Source: Avrilella dinanensis (GTDB taxonomy: Bacteria; Bacteroidota; Bacteroidia; Flavobacteriales; Flavobacteriaceae). Taken from it: a stretch of DNA of 64,000 bases. The translations under genes and the position numbers were made by a program. The stretch's first letter is position 1. Each line of letters begins with the position of its first letter. The notes beneath the pieces are model-generated. The model was not told the DNA's origin, searched no databases, and saw only the letters and a list, made by a program, of their open reading frames with translations. Shown here in pieces: positions 17,973 through 26,157 of this stretch. Location: NCBI RefSeq assembly GCF_002807015.1, contig NZ_NIPO01000001.1:1198072-1262071 (forward strand). The letters run 5' to 3'.

Positions 17973-19778
17973 TTAGTTCTTTGTATTATAATAACCTCCA
18001 AAGTATTTCACCGGTGACCATGTGGGAAGTGTTTCCGGGAGTTTAGGTGACAATTTGCTGTATTCTTCTTCACCAAAAACAATTCTTCCATCAAGTACAG
18101 TTAAAACTGATGAAATGGTTTTTATTTCATCTTCTGGTATGGTAAAAAAGTCCTTATTAAGCAACGCAAAATCTGCTAAATTACCTGGAATTATTTTACC
18201 CATTTCGCTTTCTTGATTTTCAAACCAAGTAGGTCCAACCGTAACTAATCTCAATGCTTCTTCTCTTGTTAACCGATTATTTTTTGCAAGTATTTCAGAG
18301 CCTGAAACAGACTTTCCGGTAATCATCCAACTAATACCAATCCATGGGTTATATGATGAAGCTCTAAACGCGTCTGTGGTAATTGCTAGTGGAATACCGC
18401 TATCTACCAACTGTCTTAATCTTGGGGTTTGTAATGCTTTTTCAATTCCGTGTGTTTTTATAAATCCATCTCCATGCATTGCCATTTTCATATCTAAGGC
18501 AATACCCCCACCTAGTTTTTTTACTCTGGCAATATTTTCGGGAGTAATGGTTTCAGCGTGTTCAATGCTCCAACGTAAACCGTCCAATGGTGTCTTATTG
18601 TTTATTTCCTCCAAAGCGTCTAAAAATGATGTGATGTTTTCATTGTAACTAATATGCAAACGAAAAGGTATTCCTTTCTCTATAAGTTTGGTAATATCTT
18701 CTTTTATATAGCGATGCATTAGTTCTTTATCTATGATGACCGCAGGTCTGTCAAAATTTTCGTGGTCATGTATTTCTAATCTAAGTATTTCACCTGTACC
18801 TTCGTATACGTGACCATGTGCCATGTGAGGATGTAAGTTTTCTCCTGCACTAATTGGAGATTTTCTTGTTACGGCATTAATCTGTGCATCTACCAAACTA
18901 GGACTACTGGTGTCACCAAACTGAAGATCTATAAACGGCATTCTTATATTTAGGCGGTTTTCTTTTGCTAGTTCCTGTATTGGAACATGTCCATGAGGGT
19001 AACCATAGATACTAGCAGCATCGACGGCTGTGGTAACTCCAAAACGATTCATATCATGTATGGCATTAGCAATTGAACTAAGTTGCTCTTCTTCTGACGG
19101 TTGTGGTACCATTAATTCTAGTGCAGCAAATGTAAATGTGTACGAATGCATAACACCTGTGTACTTTCCATTTTTATCTTTCTCGAATATTGTATCCGGA
19201 GAGTCCGGAAATTTATCCGTACCCACTCCAAAAGCTTCCATAGCCAATTCATTTAAATAAGCACGGTTGTAGGCATACTGTACAATCACAGGTCTGTTTG
19301 GAACTGCTTTCTTAATTTCTTCGATGGTCGGTAGTCGATTTTCTTCAAACTGGTAAGGAGACCAACCTCCAATCACTTTAACCCATTGACCTTCAGGAGT
19401 TCGTTTTGCCTGTTCACTCAACATTTCCAAGGCACGTTTTAATGTAGGTACACCTTCCCATCTTACGTTATAATTATAGCTTCTTTCGTTCAGTAAATGT
19501 GTGTGGGCATCATTAATACCTGGTATCAGGCGACGGCTATGTGCATCAATAAGCTTGGTATTATTGTCCTTCAGTTCCAGTATCTCAGAATCTGTACCTA
19601 CAGCATAAATTCTACCTCTTTTTACTGCTAGTGCAGAAGCTTCGGGCTTGGTCAGGCTTCCAGTGGTAATTTTTGCATTGAACACAATCAAATCGGCACC
19701 GATTAGTTGCTTATCAGATTGGGCATTTGCATTTATAGCAAAGATAATTGCCACTACTATAGTAAAGATTTTCTTCAT
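17973..19778 (-). CDS. Exported amidohydrolase (YtcJ-like), copy 2
   Basis: The 601-residue protein has a signal peptide (1-19, ANA/QS), IPGINDAHTHLL with metal ligands His92 and His94, RLHISYNENI, WSIEHAETI and ITTDAFRASSYN. It is paralogous to the enzyme at 2194-3969 (same C-terminal WSPVKYFGGY) but carries several loop insertions, for example around HPHMAHGHVYEGTG. It again neighbours a pirin and an isochorismatase, showing that the amidohydrolase-pirin-isochorismatase set is a repeated module. Confidence 0.88.
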   Translation of the reverse strand: MKKIFTIVVAIIFAINANAQSDKQLIGADLIVFNAKITTGSLTKPEASALAVKRGRIYAVGTDSEILELKDNNTKLIDAHSRRLIPGINDAHTHLLNERSYNYNVRWEGVPTLKRALEMLSEQAKRTPEGQWVKVIGGWSPYQFEENRLPTIEEIKKAVPNRPVIVQYAYNRAYLNELAMEAFGVGTDKFPDSPDTIFEKDKNGKYTGVMHSYTFTFAALELMVPQPSEEEQLSSIANAIHDMNRFGVTTAVDAASIYGYPHGHVPIQELAKENRLNIRMPFIDLQFGDTSSPSLVDAQINAVTRKSPISAGENLHPHMAHGHVYEGTGEILRLEIHDHENFDRPAVIIDKELMHRYIKEDITKLIEKGIPFRLHISYNENITSFLDALEEINNKTPLDGLRWSIEHAETITPENIARVKKLGGGIALDMKMAMHGDGFIKTHGIEKALQTPRLRQLVDSGIPLAITTDAFRASSYNPWIGISWMITGKSVSGSEILAKNNRLTREEALRLVTVGPTWFENQESEMGKIIPGNLADFALLNKDFFTIPEDEIKTISSVLTVLDGRIVFGEEEYSKLSPKLPETLPTWSPVKYFGGYYNTKN

Positions 19779-19801
19779 GTTTGTTTTAGATTTAAGTTTA
19801 T

Positions 19802-20665
19802 TTAATGTTTTATTATGTTGCCGTATTTTCCGGCATAAAAATCGCGGTAGGCATCTGCTATCTCAGACCGGCTGTTCATTACAAACGGACCTTCGGCTAC
19901 AATTGGTTCTGTATAATGTTCACCACCAAATAGTAAAATATCTGTAGCTTCATTCAGTTTGTTTTCAATGAAGATTTCACCTGCATTTCTGTCAAATTCT
20001 ATAAATTCACCTGCTTCAAATTCAGCATCGTTAAGGATTGTATTCTTAGTGGGTAAAAATGCTGCTATTTCAATTTTTTCGTCAATAAAAGTGGAAAAGC
20101 TTTTCCCTGCTTCAATATGGATATGGTATAAGAACTGCTGGGAATAATTTGGTATTATGGATTTTAAATCTTCATAATTGCCAACAATTACTTTTATCCA
20201 ACCACTATCATTTGGTAATGATTTTTGGGGGACTTCTTCGCTTTGAATTGCTAAATACTCCGGTTTTTCGACTTTGTTTTTTGCCGGAAGGTTGATCCAG
20301 AATTGAAAGGCATGTGTACTATTGGTTCCTGTACGGGAATCTACATTTAACGTTTCATCATGAATAATCCCGTTTCCGGCTTTCATCCACTGAATCCCTC
20401 CAGAATAAACTTTTGCATGATTTCCCATACTATCAAAATGCTCATCTTCGCCTTCTATTATATAGCTTAATGTCGCTATTCCCCGGTGAGGATGTCCGCC
20501 CGTTCCGCTATCCATAGATGATGAATGAACTTTCGGAATGATATGATCTAAGAACACAAATGGCCCGACAGCATCGGTATATCTATTCGCCAACATCCGA
20601 TAAATAGTCAAATCGCCTATGTCAGCTCTTTGTCCTTTTGTTGAAAAGCTAGTTTGTTTTTTCAT
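19802..20665 (-). CDS. Pirin family protein, copy 3
   Basis: The 287-residue pirin has GGHPHRGIATLSYIIEGEDEHFDSMGNHAK and MKAGNGIIHDETL, with metal-ligand histidines, and a C-terminal cupin containing LLFGGEHYTEPIVAEGPFVMN. The ending EIADAYRDFYAGKYG is the usual pirin C-terminus. It lies 24 bases upstream of the amidohydrolase and about 13 bases after the original end of the NTF2-like gene. Confidence 0.92.
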   Translation of the reverse strand: MKKQTSFSTKGQRADIGDLTIYRMLANRYTDAVGPFVFLDHIIPKVHSSSMDSGTGGHPHRGIATLSYIIEGEDEHFDSMGNHAKVYSGGIQWMKAGNGIIHDETLNVDSRTGTNSTHAFQFWINLPAKNKVEKPEYLAIQSEEVPQKSLPNDSGWIKVIVGNYEDLKSIIPNYSQQFLYHIHIEAGKSFSTFIDEKIEIAAFLPTKNTILNDAEFEAGEFIEFDRNAGEIFIENKLNEATDILLFGGEHYTEPIVAEGPFVMNSRSEIADAYRDFYAGKYGNIIKH

Positions 20666-20678
20666 ATTCTAATTATTT

Positions 20679-21035
20679 TTAATCAAGAAATACATATAAT
20701 TATTGTATTTTTCCTTCTTCAAATACAGCGATGTCCATTCCTGTTGCTACAATTGATTCTATATTCGGTCCCATTCCCCAAATTAGCCTGCCTACATTAT
20801 TATTAATGACCACCGGTTTTAGTTTAAAAAAATTAAATTCTGCAGGCATCTTAGCCAGAATATTATTTATACTTTCATTAATAGCTTCATATCCTGTTGT
20901 TTGATGGCCCACATGATATAAAGTACTCTCAGCGGTATAGATGGTCTGAATTGATTTCATTCTGTCAGAAGCCTCTCTTTCGCTCCATACCCAAGCTAAA
21001 TTTTCTTCCATTAGAAGAGCTAAATCGTTACTCAT
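20679..21035 (-). pseudogene. NTF2/SnoaL-like gene with a nonsense codon seven codons before its original end
   Basis: The frame from 21035 encodes 111 residues ending EEGKIQ-stop (TAA at 20700-20702). Reading on in the same frame gives L-Y-V-F-L-D and then a second stop at 20679-20681. Related NTF2-like proteins end with a similar ...GKI-S-LYVFLD strand, so a single TCA-to-TAA change has most likely removed the last beta strand. The shortened product may still fold. It follows the broken isochorismatase and precedes an intact pirin, so the upstream end of this operon is decaying while the later genes are intact. Confidence 0.75.
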
Positions 21036-21118
21036 AAGTATACTTTTATGTTACAAATTACTTGATAGATCAACCAGAGACTGTCAAAATATGACAGTCT
21101 TTGTTTTAATACTATTTA

Positions 21119-21771
21119 TTATTGTTGCGGAGGTGTGGTAGCAAGTAACTGCAATTCCCAGGCTAAGGCAACTCCGCTTCCTCCACCGTGATCAAACAAA
21201 ATAGGACCTAATTGAGATGCAGTATCTAAACGAGCCCAATCGCGTTGCCACTCTGAAACTACAGCCAACCAATTGATTGGAACAATACCTACCTGAACCA
21301 TTCTACGTACAGCCATATCATGTGCTTCAGGGCTTACACTGCCACACGCATCTGTAACTACAAATACATCATAACCTTCTCCCAAAGCTTGAATTGCAGG
21401 CATTGCAACACAAACCTCTGTCCACAGCCCGGCTAAAATCAATTGCTTACGACCACTTTCTTTTACGATATCAGTAACTGCAGGTCCTCCCAAGTATTGA
21501 TAAATGTTCTGTTAATAGGCTTTTGTTCTGGGAATACATCTTGAATACCTTTGATGATAAGGCCTCCTCGTTCTTCGGTAACGGTAGTAAGAATAGTAGG
21601 TACATTAAATACTTTTGTAGCTTTAGCAAGCCCTACAGTATTATTGATAATCATTGTAGGTTCGTGGCTATGTAAATTGGCAACCTGAAAAGGCTGATGA
21701 TCAATTAATACTACGATACTGTCTTCTGGACGAAGTAGCCCTTGAAGACCAATTTTTGGTGATTTTTCCAT
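21119..21771 (-). pseudogene. Isochorismatase-like hydrolase disrupted by a one-base frameshift
   Basis: Residues 1-93 (frame from 21771, to NRTFINTWED) and the rest (from PAVTDIV, ending TTPPQQ at 21119) lie in different frames. They join perfectly at the family motif TWED-PAV if one C is restored in the CC at 21483-21484. The N-part has the catalytic Asp in VVLIDHQPFQ and the C-part the nucleophile Cys in AGLWTEVCVAMP. No signal peptide is present, unlike the copy at 4031-4720. A sequencing error is the alternative. The promoter upstream carries a Crp/Fnr-type palindrome. Confidence 0.85.
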
Positions 21772-21798
21772 TTCTTTTTGATTTAAAAGTTAATAATT

Positions 21799-21842
21799 CA
21801 AAATTATGTTAATGGAAATAAAAAAAAGTAGACAAATGTCTA
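21799..21842 (-). promoter_or_regulatory. Promoter with TAGAC-type palindromic operator, isochorismatase operon
   Basis: TAGACAAATGTCTA (21829-21842, perfect 5-4-5 palindrome) is centred 29.5 bp upstream of the first T of a minus-strand TAATTTTG (21806-21799), a match to the Bacteroidota -7 consensus TAnnTTTG. The first gene downstream starts at 21771. This places the operator near -41 relative to the expected start, the class II activator position of Crp/Fnr proteins. Confidence 0.7.
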
Positions 21843-22042
21843 TGAAATGAAAAATGAAGTAAATAGTGAATATTGAAAGTAGGATTTCTATACAATAGCT
21901 ATCAGTAATAAGATAGGAGAATAATAATGAAGAGAATTTTTACAGCGGTTTCTGCGACTCAGAATTGCAATTGATAAGGAGTTAACTTGTTCAGAAATTT
22001 ATTTAGTGGCGTGTAGCGTTTAGAAAATGGATTTTCTTTGAT

Positions 22043-22438
22043 TTAAACTAAATTTTTATCTTTATCCGACAGTGATTTGATTACTTCTTTACGATTGGAC
22101 AGCCCAAATTCAATTAATGTATTCAAGACAGTCCATACTTCTTGAGCATGCTTCGTTAAGGCATAGTAAGTTATATCTTGTGTGGGGGTATATTCAATAT
22201 TTTTTTGGATCAGTTGATGAGCTTCCAACATAGTAAGTTCAGAACTTAGTACTTTCGGGGAGATGCCTTCAGATACTTCAAAAAAATCTTTAAACCTTAG
22301 TTTTTCATAATAATGTAAATTTAGAAGAATACAGAAACGCCATTTACCACTTAATAAATCTAAAGTATCCCTCAATGCTAAAAATCTTTTTTTTAAAATT
22401 TCTTCGTTTTCCGTACAAGGTTTTATTATTTTTTCCAT
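22043..22438 (-). CDS. HxlR family winged-helix regulator, paralogue 1
   Basis: The 131-residue protein has the HxlR/DUF24 pattern LRDTLDLLSGKWRFCILLNLHYYEKLRFKDFFE, ISPKVLSSELTMLEAHQLI, and TPTQDITYYALTKHAQEVW. A cysteine at residue 8 matches the N-terminal redox-sensing cysteine of the electrophile sensors YodB, CatR and HypR of Bacillus. It diverges from the NmrA-like gene at 22512 with 73 bases between, so it probably controls that gene and itself. Confidence 0.9.
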   Translation of the reverse strand: MEKIIKPCTENEEILKKRFLALRDTLDLLSGKWRFCILLNLHYYEKLRFKDFFEVSEGISPKVLSSELTMLEAHQLIQKNIEYTPTQDITYYALTKHAQEVWTVLNTLIEFGLSNRKEVIKSLSDKDKNLV

Positions 22439-22457
22439 AATACTTTCCTAAAGGTTA

Positions 22458-22494
22458 GTAAACACAAATTTACAAAATAATGAATGTAATTTTG
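22458..22494. promoter_or_regulatory. Divergent promoter region of HxlR and NmrA-like genes
   Basis: A plus-strand TAATTTTG (22487-22494) precedes the NmrA-like start by 17 bases, and a minus-strand TAAATTTG (22472-22465) serves HxlR. The inverted repeat GTAAA-N6-TTTAC (22458-22473) overlaps the minus-strand element and is a possible HxlR site. Confidence 0.45.
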
Positions 22495-22511
22495 CTTAAA
22501 ATAATTTTAAA

Positions 22512-23393
22512 ATGAAACGAATATTAGTTACAGGTGCAACCGGAAAACAAGGTAGCGCCACAGTACACGAATTACTAGAAAATAATTTTGAGGTATTTGC
22601 TCTTACCAGAAATCCGAAATCGTCTGAAGCTAATAATTTAGAAAAGGCTGGAGCGGTTTTAGTGAAAGGTGATATAGAAAATATTCAAGCTTTAAGTGAT
22701 CTATTTAAAAAAATCGATGGACTTTATCTCGTTCTTCCTCCAGTATGGGTTTCTAGCAGAGAAACAGATGAGCAAGAAGCAGAACTCGGAATAGAAGTAA
22801 TTAAATTAGCAGAAATGCAAGGCGTTAAATTTGTTCTTTACTCATCAGTTCTTGGTGCGGATAAACAAGATTTATTCAGACCGAAATTTAAGTTCACCAT
22901 CGAAAAATATTTGTTAGAAAGTGATCTACAAGGAGCTGTAATAAGACCTGCTTCGTTTATGGAAAACCTATTTTTACCAAGTTTCGGATTAGGAGATGGT
23001 AAATTTATTAATCCTTTGCCAGAAGAAACGGCAATTTCCTGGGTATCAACCAATGATATTGGAACTTTTGCACGAATAATATTTCAGAACTATGAACAAT
23101 TCAATGGCAAAACAATTGATTTTGGAGGTACAGTTTATACCCCTAAACAAGTCTTACAACTCTTGGAAGAGAAGTTGAACCAGCCGATTGATTTCATACA
23201 AGTACCGCTAGAAATACTTTATAAACAAAGTGAAACATTTGCAAGATTGGTTGAAATGATTGAGAAAGAAGGTTATGATCCTATCGATTATGAATTTATA
23301 TCTTCTTGGATGCCAAAACTAACAGGCTTTGAACAGTGGATGGATGAAATCGGTATTCAAAAAATAAAAGAGTTACGTTCTATAAACAATTAA
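22512..23393 (+). CDS. NmrA-like NAD(P)-binding protein (atypical SDR)
   Basis: The 293-residue protein begins MKRILVTGATGKQGSATVHELL (glycine-rich GxxGxxG Rossmann motif) and continues with the NmrA/HSCARG pattern VKGDIENIQALSDLFKKIDGLYLVLPP, VKFVLYSSVLG and VIRPASFMENLFLP. NmrA proteins are redox-sensing regulators or quinone reductase relatives (QOR2-like) with no classical catalytic triad. Divergence from HxlR suggests induction by an electrophile. It ends in a strong hairpin terminator. Confidence 0.88.
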   Translation: MKRILVTGATGKQGSATVHELLENNFEVFALTRNPKSSEANNLEKAGAVLVKGDIENIQALSDLFKKIDGLYLVLPPVWVSSRETDEQEAELGIEVIKLAEMQGVKFVLYSSVLGADKQDLFRPKFKFTIEKYLLESDLQGAVIRPASFMENLFLPSFGLGDGKFINPLPEETAISWVSTNDIGTFARIIFQNYEQFNGKTIDFGGTVYTPKQVLQLLEEKLNQPIDFIQVPLEILYKQSETFARLVEMIEKEGYDPIDYEFISSWMPKLTGFEQWMDEIGIQKIKELRSINN

Positions 23394-23477
23394 CTACAAA
23401 TAATAAAAATAACTTTTGATTAATGGGACTATTCAAAAACCGTTGGTAAATATCGAGGGCACTAAAAAAGTCTTTTT

Positions 23478-23528
23478 AAATATGGTAAAATTAAAAGCAT
23501 TAGTACTTTTGATTTTACCATATTTTTT
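23478..23528 (+). terminator. Strong terminator after the NmrA-like gene
   Basis: A 20-bp stem (23478-23497 with 23506-23525, a single G-T wobble) with an 8-base loop is followed by a run of T residues to 23529. It lies 85 bases after the NmrA-like stop. Confidence 0.8.
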
Positions 23529-23574
23529 TCTAAATTGATGTTAGAATTTAGAAACCATACTAGGTTGGAAAAGA

Positions 23575-23869
23575 ATGATAACTAGTAGAACAAATATTGT
23601 GGATTTTTATGTGGGTGCAAGTATTGACGAACAAACTGATAAAGGTTATTCTCAGCGAAACCAAGAGCAGATGCTAAGAAAATACTATGTCAGTCATAAA
23701 ATTGAAGTTCGAACTGTAATTTATGAAGATCACTCAGCGAGATCCTTTTAATCGTCCACGATGAAAAGAATTAATTCAAAACCTAAAGAAAAGAAAAAAC
23801 ACTACGAATCTCGCATTGTTCACAAAATGGGATCGCTTTAGTCGGAATGTTGTTGATGCTTATAAATGA
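23575..23869 (+). pseudogene. Serine recombinase (resolvase family) N-terminal fragment, decayed
   Basis: From ATG 23575 the frame reads FYVGASIDEQTDKGYSQRNQ, then KIEVRTVIYEDHSARSF. This is the N-terminal catalytic domain of large serine recombinases, where the usual text is YVRVSTDEQ...GYSQ and FEDHSAKTFNRPEW. A one-base insertion in TTTT (about 23749) shifts the frame. The continuation NRPR-stop-KELIQNLKKRKNTTNL, LFTKWDRFSRNVVDAY carries a TGG-to-TGA nonsense codon and ends at TGA 23867. The catalytic serine position reads A-S. The DNA-binding and C-terminal domains are absent, so this is a relic of a lost element. Confidence 0.82.
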
Positions 23870-24130
23870 CAAACATATTAAGGAAATATGGTGCAAAACT
23901 CTAGGTTATAGAGTAACCTTTTGATCTTTCTATTCTCAGCTCGCTTTTTATCTGGCAGCATCAGAAGCGGTGGTATTTGGCTAAGAGGAAAAGCTTTCAA
24001 CCACCAAACTATCCAAATACAAAGAAGGTTTTAGGGAATCACAATTCATTATTTTTGTATATATTTATCATCTAGACAATCCACTGAGTAGACAATCCGT
24101 CACCATGATTTTGCGTAAAAAAAAGACACC
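23870..24130. other. Gene-free remnant DNA downstream of the dead recombinase
   Basis: There is no intact reading frame. The DNA is probably the eroded remainder of the recombinase or its element, but I could not recognise any further motif. The crp promoter begins after it. Confidence 0.5.
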
Positions 24131-24140
24131 AAATTACTTT

Positions 24141-24184
24141 TTACCAAATGGTAATTACGTAGTTAAAACCGTTTCCTAATTTTA
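24141..24184 (+). promoter_or_regulatory. Promoter with TTACC-type palindrome upstream of crp paralogue 2
   Basis: TTACCAAATGGTAA (24141-24154) is a perfect 5-4-5 palindrome, extended to TTTACCA-AA-TGGTAA(T). Its centre is 29.5 bp upstream of TAATTTTA (24177-24184), a one-mismatch -7 element. The same palindrome precedes the next gene (24769). Location directly upstream of a Crp/Fnr gene suggests autoregulation. Confidence 0.7.
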
Positions 24185-24189
24185 CAACA

Positions 24190-24759
24190 ATGGAAAAATT
24201 AATTGAATATATTTTACAGTTTGGGAATTTAAACCAACAGCAAATCGACTTTATCAAAAGTAAAACAACATACTTGGAACTGAAAAAGGATGACTATTTT
24301 TCCGAAGCAGGGAAATCGCCTAATTACATTGGTTTCGTTTTGGAAGGCGTTTTTCGTTTTTGCTATTACGACAATAAAGGGGAAGAAATAACCTATTATT
24401 TTATTAACGAAGATAGTTTCATAACAGATCAGCAAAAATTTGATACACAAACAGCTGCAACTGATTATATACAGGCCGTTACCGACTGTAAGATGTTGGT
24501 ATTTTCTAGAAAAGATTGGGATGATATTTTAAACACAATCATTGATTGGGACAAGATATCGGCAAAAATAGTACAAAAATGTTTTATGGACGCTATGGAT
24601 AGAAGAAGTCCTTTAGTTTCAGAAGATGCTACTACCCGTTATTTATCGTTCCTTGAAAAATACCCAATGCTTATCAACCGTATTCCCCTTTCTTATATTG
24701 CTTCTTACTTGGGAATTACCCAACAATCGTTGAGTAGAATTAGAAAAAACATCCGCTAA
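24190..24759 (+). CDS. Crp/Fnr family transcriptional regulator, paralogue 2
   Basis: The 189-residue protein has the cNMP-binding-like barrel (KKDDYFSEAGKSPNYIGFVLEGVFRFCYYDNKGEE) and the C-terminal helix-turn-helix (LSYIASYLGITQQSLSRIRKN). The leader is short: the ATG is only 6 bases after the -7 element, so the transcript may be nearly leaderless. It is followed by an SDR gene with an identical palindrome in its promoter, so the SDR is the likely direct target. Confidence 0.88.
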   Translation: MEKLIEYILQFGNLNQQQIDFIKSKTTYLELKKDDYFSEAGKSPNYIGFVLEGVFRFCYYDNKGEEITYYFINEDSFITDQQKFDTQTAATDYIQAVTDCKMLVFSRKDWDDILNTIIDWDKISAKIVQKCFMDAMDRRSPLVSEDATTRYLSFLEKYPMLINRIPLSYIASYLGITQQSLSRIRKNIR

Positions 24760-24768
24760 AATTGCTTT

Positions 24769-24812
24769 TTACCAAATGGTAAATAGTTTCCTTTTTAAAA
24801 TCAAGAACTTTG
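24769..24812 (+). promoter_or_regulatory. Promoter with TTACC-type palindrome upstream of the SDR gene
   Basis: TTACCAAATGGTAA (24769-24782, within TTTACCAAATGGTAAA) is centred 29.5 bp upstream of GAACTTTG (24805-24812), a one-mismatch TAnnTTTG. The 18-mer CTTTTTACCAAATGGTAA is shared exactly with the crp promoter at 24137. Confidence 0.7.
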
Positions 24813-24837
24813 TGTCATTAATTTAAAACAACAAATA

Positions 24838-25701
24838 ATGAGCAGAAAAATAGTTTTAATAACAGGAACAAATAGCGGATTTGGATGGCTTACAGCAAAG
24901 AGTATTGCTGCATTGGGGCACACTGTTTACGCTACAATGAGAGATACAAAGGGCAAAAATTTAGATAAAGCACAAGCCCTTTCAACGATAGACAATATCA
25001 CCGTACTAGATGTTGCCTTAACAGATGAAGATAGTGTACAAAACGCCATTGAATCAATCATTTCCAAGGAAGGAACAATAGATATTTTAGTAAATAATGC
25101 TGGCTTCAGCAGAAACGGTATAGCAGAAAGTTTTACCACAGCCGATGTGCAAGAAATATTTGATATCAATGTTATTGCACCTTGGAGATTAATGAAATTG
25201 GTACTACCGCATATGCGTAAGCAATCAGAAGGCTTAATTATCAATATCACTAGCGGATTTGGAAGAGTTTCCTTTCCTTTCTCAGTCATGTACAGTGCTT
25301 CAAAATTTGGATTAGAAGGCATTAGCGAGGGTTTGCATTACGAAGTACGCCCCTTGGGTGTCGACGTTGCTATTCTACAACCAGGCGCTTTCCCGACTGA
25401 GATGTCGCAGAAACTCAGTTTTGGTTCGGATACTTCAGTTGTTGACGCATACGAACCTATTGCAGATTTCCCTAATAAGATGGCGGCGGCTGTTGGAAAA
25501 GCATTCGAAACTTTAAAGCCCAATCCACAAGATGTTGCTGATGCCGTTGTGAATTTAATTAATTTACCCAAAGGAGAACGTCCACTAAGGACTAATGTTG
25601 ATCCTTTTACAGGACAATATATTAATGCCGCAAATAATGCCGTACAAGTTGAATTCAATAAAACTATAAAGGCATTTGGAATGGAAGGTTTTTTAGTGTA
25701 A
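24838..25701 (+). CDS. SDR family oxidoreductase
   Basis: The 287-residue classical SDR has TGTNSGFG (cofactor), NNAGFS, INITSGFGRVSFPFS, and YSASKFGLEG (catalytic Tyr and Lys), then LGVDVAILQPGAFPTEM. It is similar to 17-beta-hydroxysteroid/retinol dehydrogenase-like SDRs that often act on bulky carbonyls. Its own promoter carries the operator shared with the upstream Crp/Fnr gene. It is terminated by the hairpin at 25735. Confidence 0.9.
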   Translation: MSRKIVLITGTNSGFGWLTAKSIAALGHTVYATMRDTKGKNLDKAQALSTIDNITVLDVALTDEDSVQNAIESIISKEGTIDILVNNAGFSRNGIAESFTTADVQEIFDINVIAPWRLMKLVLPHMRKQSEGLIINITSGFGRVSFPFSVMYSASKFGLEGISEGLHYEVRPLGVDVAILQPGAFPTEMSQKLSFGSDTSVVDAYEPIADFPNKMAAAVGKAFETLKPNPQDVADAVVNLINLPKGERPLRTNVDPFTGQYINAANNAVQVEFNKTIKAFGMEGFLV

Positions 25702-25734
25702 AGAGTGTAATGTAATATAGATAACAATAGTTGT

Positions 25735-25765
25735 TAATGAGCCCGAAAAGATATTGGGCTCATTA
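25735..25765 (+). terminator. Terminator after the SDR gene
   Basis: TAATGAGCCC (25735-25744) pairs with GGGCTCATTA (25756-25765) over an 11-base loop, followed by TGTTT. It lies 34 bases after the stop codon. Confidence 0.75.
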
Positions 25766-26157
25766 TGTTTAAATTAATTAATAGAGCTTTAAAGTTACTT
25801 TCTTTTTTTAATCAATTGTAATCCAATATGCTTTTTACTTATTATTCCTATTATTAAATTGGTAAAATATTTTGCTTATGTATAGACCTGTTTAATCTGT
25901 AGCTATATTCATCTAAATATTTCTCTATATTTTGTTGATGCATTAAAGAGTAGGTATTTTATTTACAGTTCTATAAATTTATTTAAAAAAAATGTAGATG
26001 GTGTAAATCATTCTTTACTACTACTTTTTTAGTTTTTTCAAATTATTAGTGATCAAATTTATATCTTAACTTGTGTGCCAAATTTAAAAAAAAACTATTA
26101 TTCATGAATGTTGGGATTTCCAAAAATATTCTTTCTAAGGACGTACTAAAATAGTAA
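25766..26157. other. Gene-free convergent spacer
   Basis: Very AT-rich spacer between the convergent SDR and aldehyde dehydrogenase genes. I see no supported frame, repeat or site in it. Confidence 0.5.
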
